Positions 59,050 through 64,000 of a DNA stretch of 64,000 bases are shown piece by piece (the first letter of the stretch is position 1; each line of letters begins with the position of its first letter). Source of the DNA: Ashinkailepas kermadecensis (taxonomy: Eukaryota > Arthropoda > Thecostraca > Neolepadidae); the NCBI GenBank assembly GCA_034440615.1, contig JAOTOM010004133.1, positions 1-64,000 of the forward strand, given 5' to 3'. The notes beneath the pieces are model-generated. The model was not told where the DNA came from, did no database searches, and was given only the letters and a program-made list of their open reading frames with translations. The translations under genes were made by a program, and so were the position numbers.

Positions 59050-60049
59050 GGTCTTTCACAGGAATCTTTTCTCTCTGCTGCAGGAGCAGTTAATGTGGGC
59101 TTGGATGCCACAACTGAGAATTTGACACTTGCAAGTCAAAATATAAAATGCCATGTCTAACTTGGCTACGGCTCTTTAGCATCACGTTTGCCCTTCCCAA
59201 GAGAACACTGTACTGCCGAATTCCAGACCTCAATGAGCTTGGACATGATGATGACATTTTCATCGATAACAGGTGACCTGAAAAGAGTATTAGCTTTGCT
59301 CCACTGACAAATCGGACCAGGGATATGTCACTCACAACCTGGTCCACTGCGCAGTTCTGTCATCTTCACCCTCAAGTGTCTCCCTCAAGTAGATGCCATA
59401 CCCCAGGATATCTCTCCCAGTTGGCGATTCAGACACGAACAGCTGCCATCCATTGCCAAAAATATTACTCAAATGAGAACTTCATGTTTTCCTTGTTCTG
59501 ACTTGAACCATTTATTTAACTAGTTGATAACTCAACACAATATATCATGAAATGTGAATGCAATTCGCACTTCTCCATCCCTTCCCTCCTGGAACAAAAT
59601 GTCGGACTGGACTCCCTCTCCTCAAACCACAGACCACACAGAGCGAACCGTAGTGACGTCACTTGTATATTGCTCCACAAATATCCCCATCACCACTTAT
59701 AATTTGTTCGCCAAGAATGTATGCGCCTGAGAGCGTCGCCAGCGTCAATTTTAAAAATTGTATAAACTAAGTCATTTAAATTTATATTTTCACTCGATAA
59801 ACCTCCTCAAAACACCTATATTGTGATTAGTGCTGAGCTAGATGAGACTAAAAATCAAAGTTAATTCATCCGGGAAAAATAGCAAGATAATACCCAAATT
59901 TTACATTATTCAACTGCAAATTGATGTAGGTTACGATTATCAGAATTAAAATGTAAAGTCAGATTTGTGTTCTACACACCAAATTACATTATTTGAACAC
60001 CCCTCGCAATTGATTTACAAATCGAACTTAAAAAATATGACCCACCCTA

Positions 60050-60057
60050 CTGTCCGG
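60050..60057. repeat. Target-site duplication, right
   Basis: CTGTCCGG; partner of 55,569-55,576. Confidence 0.75.
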
Positions 60058-60638
60058 TCCTCCTAAGGTCGGGTTGTAGTGGGTGGCGGCCCCGGTGTTA
60101 AGAAGCACTAAGTTGTGGTCCGAAAATAAAATAAACTGGCGAATTTCGCGCCCTCTAGTGTCCGTCTGGTCGCTTCAGGAGGGGTGTTTAGCATTAAAGT
60201 CTCCCATAATGAGAACTGGTGGAGGAGCCTGAAGCAGCAAGTCGTTCAGCTCCTGTGGTGTGGGGGTTGCAGCTGACGGTGAAATGCATAGTGAGATGAC
60301 TGTGGTTTAGCAATGGGCAATTTTGAGGATGACTGCTACGCAATTCAGGGGAGTATTTAACGTTACTCGATGATGAAGTATGCTGTTTGCAATGAGCATG
60401 GCTGCGCCACATTTCCTATGTGGGCCGTTTACGTTGTGGATGTGCCAAGTGTAATCTGCGATTTTGTTCCAAGGGGAGTCAGAATCTCGAAAGTGAGTTT
60501 CTTGGAGCGCAGCTAGTAATGGTTTTTGTTGCAAGAATTCCGATTTGAATTATATGAAATTGCCTGGAATGGCACCGGTGTTCCACTTCAGAAAAGTCAC
60601 GTTGCCGAACGCGTTTAGTGATTGTTTGTGCTCCTATG

Positions 60639-62095
60639 CTAGGGTGGTGTCGGTGTCGAGTTGGGGAGAAAGGTTGAAACGGTGAACGGAGAGAGGGTTC
60701 GGAGGTGACCCAGGCAGGAGTGGTAGCCTGGACCTGGTCGCACGGGTCCTGGGAGGTGATTGGGTGGAGTGGCAGCGGGATTTGCGCTTGGGAGGCGCGG
60801 TGGGTTGGGACGGGATTCGTTGGTCTGGAGTTGTGGGTTCGACGGACGTCGCAGGAGTGGTAGGTTCAGTCTGAGTGCTGGCCTCAGACGAGGTTTTGGA
60901 GTGGGTTTGGGTGGGTGCGCAGGAGGTGGTGGGGGGTTCGGTTTGGCAGGAGAGGATGGTGGCCGTGCACTTGCGGGTGTTCTGGGTGGATGTTGTGGTG
61001 GCCTTGGTTCTAGGCCTTGGTTTGGGCCGGCCAAGTGGGTGTGGTAGGGGCCGAGGCCCTGGAGGAGGCAGTGGAGGGAAGGCTTCAGGGTGGCGAAGTG
61101 GGCCCTGGCCGGTTGGAGGCGGTGACGCGAAGGGGTACGGCCAGGTCCCGTTGGGGATGGGTGGGTACCGGTGGGGGATAGGATGGAGACCAGATCTGGG
61201 TCTGATGGGTGTTGGAGGAGGGGTGATGCGGGGTGGATATGGGAGGCCGTGCTTGAGGTGGGATGGTGGTGGGCATGGGCCGGTTCTGAGGGGGATGGGA
61301 AGGGAAGGAGGCCCGGTCCTCGGTGGGGTGGACGTGGGAAGCCGGGCCCGCGGTGGAAAACGTGTAGGAGGAGGCCGGGTCTAGGGTGAAGGGGATGTGG
61401 ATAAGGGCCAGGTCTGAAGTGGAGTGGATGTGGGAGGAGGCCACGTCCGGGGTAGGGTGGCGTGGGAAGGAGTGGTGATCGGTGAGGTCGAGGGGCGGTG
61501 GGCCGGGGAAGTCTGGGATCGGTGGGGCGGTTGAGGCGAGGGTCGGCAGAGCGTTGAGGAAGGAGGTGTGCCGGGCTCCGGGAGTCGGCTGCTGGTGGGA
61601 TGGTAGGGCGGGTGGGAGCTGGTGATGGAGGCGGTGTGGGTTTAAGTGTGGAGAACGTCGCTGCGTAGCTTCGCCCGGCGGTAGGTGCAGTGTGGGAAGG
61701 TGCGGTTATGGAGGTGGGAGTGTCAGTGGTGGTGGTGCTCCGTAAGTGCTGTCGTGCTGTTGCATGTGGCACCCTGTGAGTTTCTGCATACCGGCACACC
61801 TCCCTCTCGTATGCCCACTTGGGGAAATCGGGGTATATGGCGGGGTGCGGCCCATCACAGCCTGCACACCTCCTTTCGGAGAAGTTGCAGTCGAATGCCG
61901 TGTGGTGACCAGCGCACTGACTCCATCTGGGAGTTGGCGACGCGCATGCGCGTTCGCCATGTCCATAACGCAAACAGAACCGGCACCGTAGTGGCAAAGG
62001 CACGTAGAGGCGTACCTCGTAGGCCTTGTTGTGTATGTGGACATGTGATGACAGGTGTTGTGAGTTGAAAGTCAGTACTAGAAGTTTGTGAATCG
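60639..62095 (-). pseudogene. LINE ORF1 (gag-like, CCHC knuckles, proline-rich tail)
   Basis: The minus strand reads YEVRLYVPLPLRCRFCLRYG then HGERACASPTPRWSQC, CAGHHTAFDC and CAGCDGPHPAIYPDFPKWAY, three zinc-knuckle-like blocks as in I/Jockey-type ORF1, followed by a tail of about 350 residues very rich in proline and ending near 60,639. The part upstream of about 62,003 is in another frame (FTNF, LSTHN...), so at least one frameshift is present. It would bind element RNA. Confidence 0.85.
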
Positions 62096-62689
62096 AACGT
62101 GCCTCCCTGGTGACAGGTGTAATCTGGCTGGTTGTGACTGTGGCATCCAGGAGGGCTGAGGCGTCGAACAGTGCAGCGATGCTGTCGAGTGGTAGGTTAT
62201 CCAGCTTTGGGGCGCAAATGTAGCCCCGGCTGGTCTTCAGAGTGCGGTGTAACGTGAAGGAGCAGCGCTGGTTGTTAAAGGTGGTTGTGTTTAGTAGAGT
62301 TTGTGTCCGAGGTGCTCTGTGTTTGGACGATGATTTGTGTGGTGTGCATGCGGACCTTGAAGTGTGTTGAGTTAAGAATGTGTCGGAGTGTCCTCTCGAG
62401 AGTGAAAGGAGACTCCTATGTGATGATGTGCCCTGTCTCTGTGTACGTACCTACTAGGTAGGTGCCTTGTGTGGTGCAGGTGGCGGGCGCCATGGTAAGC
62501 AAGGGTCGCCCCCCTCCCCTCCCCTCCCCGCAAGTGTCCCTCCTGACTGAAGAACGACCCGGATTCGTTGCACCCTGGACCGAGCTTTCGCTCTCTGGTC
62601 CCTGCCCCGGCCGCTATGGCCCAAGACAGTGGGCTCGTCACCGTTAGGTTTCCTCCAGGGGAGTAAAGGTTAGTTACGAGACAGAGAGA

Positions 62690-63430
62690 AGTTGGGGATT
62701 TTGGTGTGGGAGGTTTTCCTTCTGGAGTCGCAGGAGTGCTTCTCTAGGGTCCCTGGAGCTCTTCGTGTCTTTACTTCTTCTGCTGCTACAGGTTTGTCTT
62801 CTGCTCAAACCTTGGTCCTTCCTGCTGCTATTCTGGCTTGCTGACTGCGGGTGTCGATCGTGCTCTGAGAAGAGCGCATCTGATCTCAACGTCCGCGCGT
62901 GTGTGCCGGCATTGCTGCATGGCGGCACACTTCACTGCCCGCGAAGTGGTTGTCCTCCCCCACTTCCGACACGGCTTTCCCCAGGTCACACAGTAGAAAC
63001 GAGCCGAGGGATGGACCAGACTGCAGAATTTACACCTCTTCGGCACCCTTGCACCCGTCGGGCGACTCTGAGCCACGACTGCTCGTCGGCAATTCACTGA
63101 TTCACTGAGTTGTTGCTGGCGCTGGTAAAGCTTGAATCGCTCCATGATGATGTTTTGGCGCGGGATGCAGTAGTCTTCGAAGCGCTGCAGAAGGCATGAT
63201 AAGCCCAGGTAAGCGGTTTCCCAGTTGGGAAAGTGGGCGTCGACGTCTTGTGCGTCCCTCCCGGCACAATTGAAGAATACCGCGACTCTCACCGGGACCG
63301 GCTCGGACGTGAGTTCAGTTGCCGTCACGTAGTATTCCCAGTCCCGACTCCAGGTTCGCCACGTTGTTTCCAGAGCTGGGGCGGATTAATCCAACTTGGC
63401 TGGGACTCGGAATGCGACTTGCATGATCCC
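62690..63430 (-). pseudogene. Gypsy-type LTR retrotransposon gag, broken
   Basis: The minus strand starts near 63,426 with MQVAFRVPAKLD, a stop, then SAPALETTWRTWSRDWEYYV, TATELTSEPVPVRVAVFF, RFEDYCIPRQNIIMERFKLY and a zinc knuckle KRCKFCSLVHPSARFYC...CRKWGRTTTSRAVKC. The order and residues match, from memory, gag of Gypsy/Ty3 elements common in arthropods (capsid plus CCHC). In-frame stop near 63,390. Protease and RT are absent: at about 62,680 the sequence passes into the LINE 5' end. This is a retrotransposon remnant, not an infectious agent. Confidence 0.75.
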
Positions 63431-63439
63431 GCTTCTGAC
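63426..63439 (-). other. Primer-binding-site-like sequence of the Gypsy element
   Basis: The minus strand reads GTCAGAAGCGGGAT directly before the gag start codon. CAGAAGCGGGAT next to the gag ATG is characteristic of Gypsy-type elements in arthropods. Confidence 0.6.
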
Positions 63440-63740
63440 ATGCAATGTGTCGTATATTCTTCAATCTTCAAAGACAAAATACACTACTCAGCATCACTGC
63501 TTAGCTGAACTTATCCAGTCTCTTTCAAGAGCACACACCACCAGCCATCCTGCTCGCCCAGTTAGGCAGCACTGCTCGGCTCGCCACGCACCAGCCTGTA
63601 GAGTACGTTCACACCGCTAGATAGCTACCGGTCTCGCCGGTAGCGACCGTCACACATGGGACCCCACGTTAAAGGTTTAAGGCTTTGGGGGCCGATGCCA
63701 ACACTAAGACGGCATTGGCCCCCTCAAAAATATATAAAAG
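63440..63740 (-). promoter_or_regulatory. Candidate 5' LTR portion with TATA
   Basis: Upstream of the primer-binding site on the minus strand there is TTTTATATATTTTTGAGG (TATA near 63,726-63,736) and a hairpin GGGGGCCGATGCC/GGCATTGGCCCCC (63,688-63,722). LTR limits were not defined because no second LTR is in the window. Confidence 0.45.
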
Positions 63741-64000
63741 AACACCCCTGAACTTGACGCATATGAATGAAAAATAGAGAACAATCCTGAAAATCTGCTA
63801 CAGGTTCCGTATCTGCAAATGTCTGTCCGCCAGCGATTTTGGGTACCCGTGACAGAGGTGGTCCGAGGCACCCAAATGAGGTGAGGAAGAAAATATCGCG
63901 ACTGTATCCCCTCCCCCTCCCCAGAACTGAATGTCCTCGGATTTTCCACACTATATTTCTTTGGTTCCGAAAATTCACAGCTGTTTCTATCAGGGGGTGC
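63741..64000. other. Window end, no gene recognised
   Basis: Possibly more of the Gypsy LTR. An 81-codon minus-strand frame has no recognisable domain. Confidence 0.35.

Larger units (their letters stand above)
55577..60049 (-). mobile_element. DNA transposon inserted in the LINE endonuclease region
   Basis: Ends are TTAGGGCCTGTCATA on the left and TATGACCCACCCTA on the right, an imperfect terminal inverted repeat (TAGGG...GTCATA). A second inverted block, GAGGGGTGT(C/T)(T/C)AAAT(G/A)ATGTA, lies about 70 bases inside each end. Flanks are 8-bp direct repeats CCGTCCGA (55,569-55,576) and CTGTCCGG (60,050-60,057), differing by two transitions. Removing the element and one repeat puts the LINE back in frame (GGPDSCIDL). 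Eight-base duplications and a TAGGG start are typical of the hAT and P groups. The internal protein is at 57,430-59,049. Confidence 0.88.
52430..60610 (-). pseudogene. LINE ORF2 (endonuclease-RT-RNase H), split and frameshifted
   Basis: Endonuclease start: FLKWNTGAIPGNF (about 60,580), then LLAALQETHFRDSDSPWN and PPVLIMGDFNAKHP (60,190-60,240), then FILFSDHNLVLLNTGAATHY (about 60,120). It is cut by the insertion, resuming at 55,568 with GCIDLMCCSQ and VPGMSDHYPITIRL. RT: VSWRESVVIPLPK, AYLDITAAFDRVHKAALTHK (motif A), QGLAYGSVLSPSLF (motif B), LTFADDIAIW (motif C; FADD instead of YADD) and FKFLGVHLDEKLSF. RNase H at 53,405-52,716: VFTDGSKHEA, YSAEAMIILAA, ICSDSKSVLQSI and PGHANIPGNEEADRLAKGAL contain the four acidic residues. 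The end has TPHCDTCNTTLSISHILLDC. Frame changes occur near 54,820, 54,440, 54,250, 53,910 and 53,720, with a stop in the endonuclease start region. Confidence 0.88.
52410..62655 (-). mobile_element. Non-LTR retrotransposon (LINE) with APE endonuclease, RT and RNase H, interrupted
   Basis: A minus-strand element of about 5.8 kb once the 4.47-kb insertion at 55,577-60,049 is subtracted. Order: ORF1 with CCHC knuckles, then ORF2 with AP-like endonuclease, reverse transcriptase, RNase H and a C-terminal cysteine-rich end. An APE endonuclease together with RNase H places it near the I/R1/LOA/Tad groups. Several frameshifts and stops make it inactive. It is nearly full length, so it inserted fairly recently compared with the other remnants here. 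Confidence 0.88.

Overview
The window is animal nuclear DNA. I read it as arthropod, and a crustacean is plausible but not proven. The evidence is a multi-exon Notch-ligand gene with GT-AG introns, GC-rich coding exons, very large tandem-repeat content, and several retrotransposon and DNA-transposon remnants. Nothing here looks bacterial, viral or organellar. The leftmost bases lie inside the gene, so its 5' exons (signal peptide, N-terminal domain, DSL domain and first EGF repeats) are outside the window.

Region 1 (1 to about 36.2 kb, plus strand) is the 3' half of a Serrate/Jagged-type Notch ligand. Nine exons were found by their EGF cysteine patterns, and their splice phases agree with each other: 1221-1424 (degenerate), 4933-5060, 7547-7697, 13352-13504, 23378-23491, 28699-29271 (five EGF repeats), 30772-30971 (VWC domain), 32056-32391 (cysteine-containing juxtamembrane part) and 35475-36167 (transmembrane helix, cytoplasmic tail, stop). 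Their order follows human JAG1 EGF 6 to 16, then VWC, transmembrane segment and tail. Adding up the arrays by hand, roughly 40% of the first 37 kb is minisatellite or microsatellite DNA; almost every intron holds one or more arrays with units of 5 to 80 bp. These arrays lack stops in several frames and produce very long but meaningless ORFs. One array (30.1-30.8 kb) is a 12-fold duplication of the intron end plus the start of the VWC exon. Another fills nearly all of the last intron.

Region 2 (36.2 to about 42.7 kb) holds the 3' flank, a 110-bp-class repeat, decayed GA-rich minisatellites, hairpins and a polypurine tract. No gene was recognised there.

Region 3 (42.7-64 kb, all recognised coding on the minus strand) is a transposon graveyard. 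It contains a LINE ORF1 fragment (42.86-44.25 kb), a roughly 5.8-kb element with long inverted repeats carrying a transposon-type protein (45.5-51.4 kb), and a near-complete APE/RT/RNase H LINE (about 52.4-62.65 kb). The LINE is split by a 4.5-kb DNA transposon (55,577-60,049) with 8-bp target duplications. A Gypsy-type gag with primer-binding site and LTR portion follows at 62.7-63.7 kb. All of these are broken by frameshifts or stops.

The most unusual observations are the exon-boundary minisatellite, the satellite-filled intron, the frame-broken EGF exon at 1221, the nested transposon with matching target duplications, and the long-inverted-repeat element.
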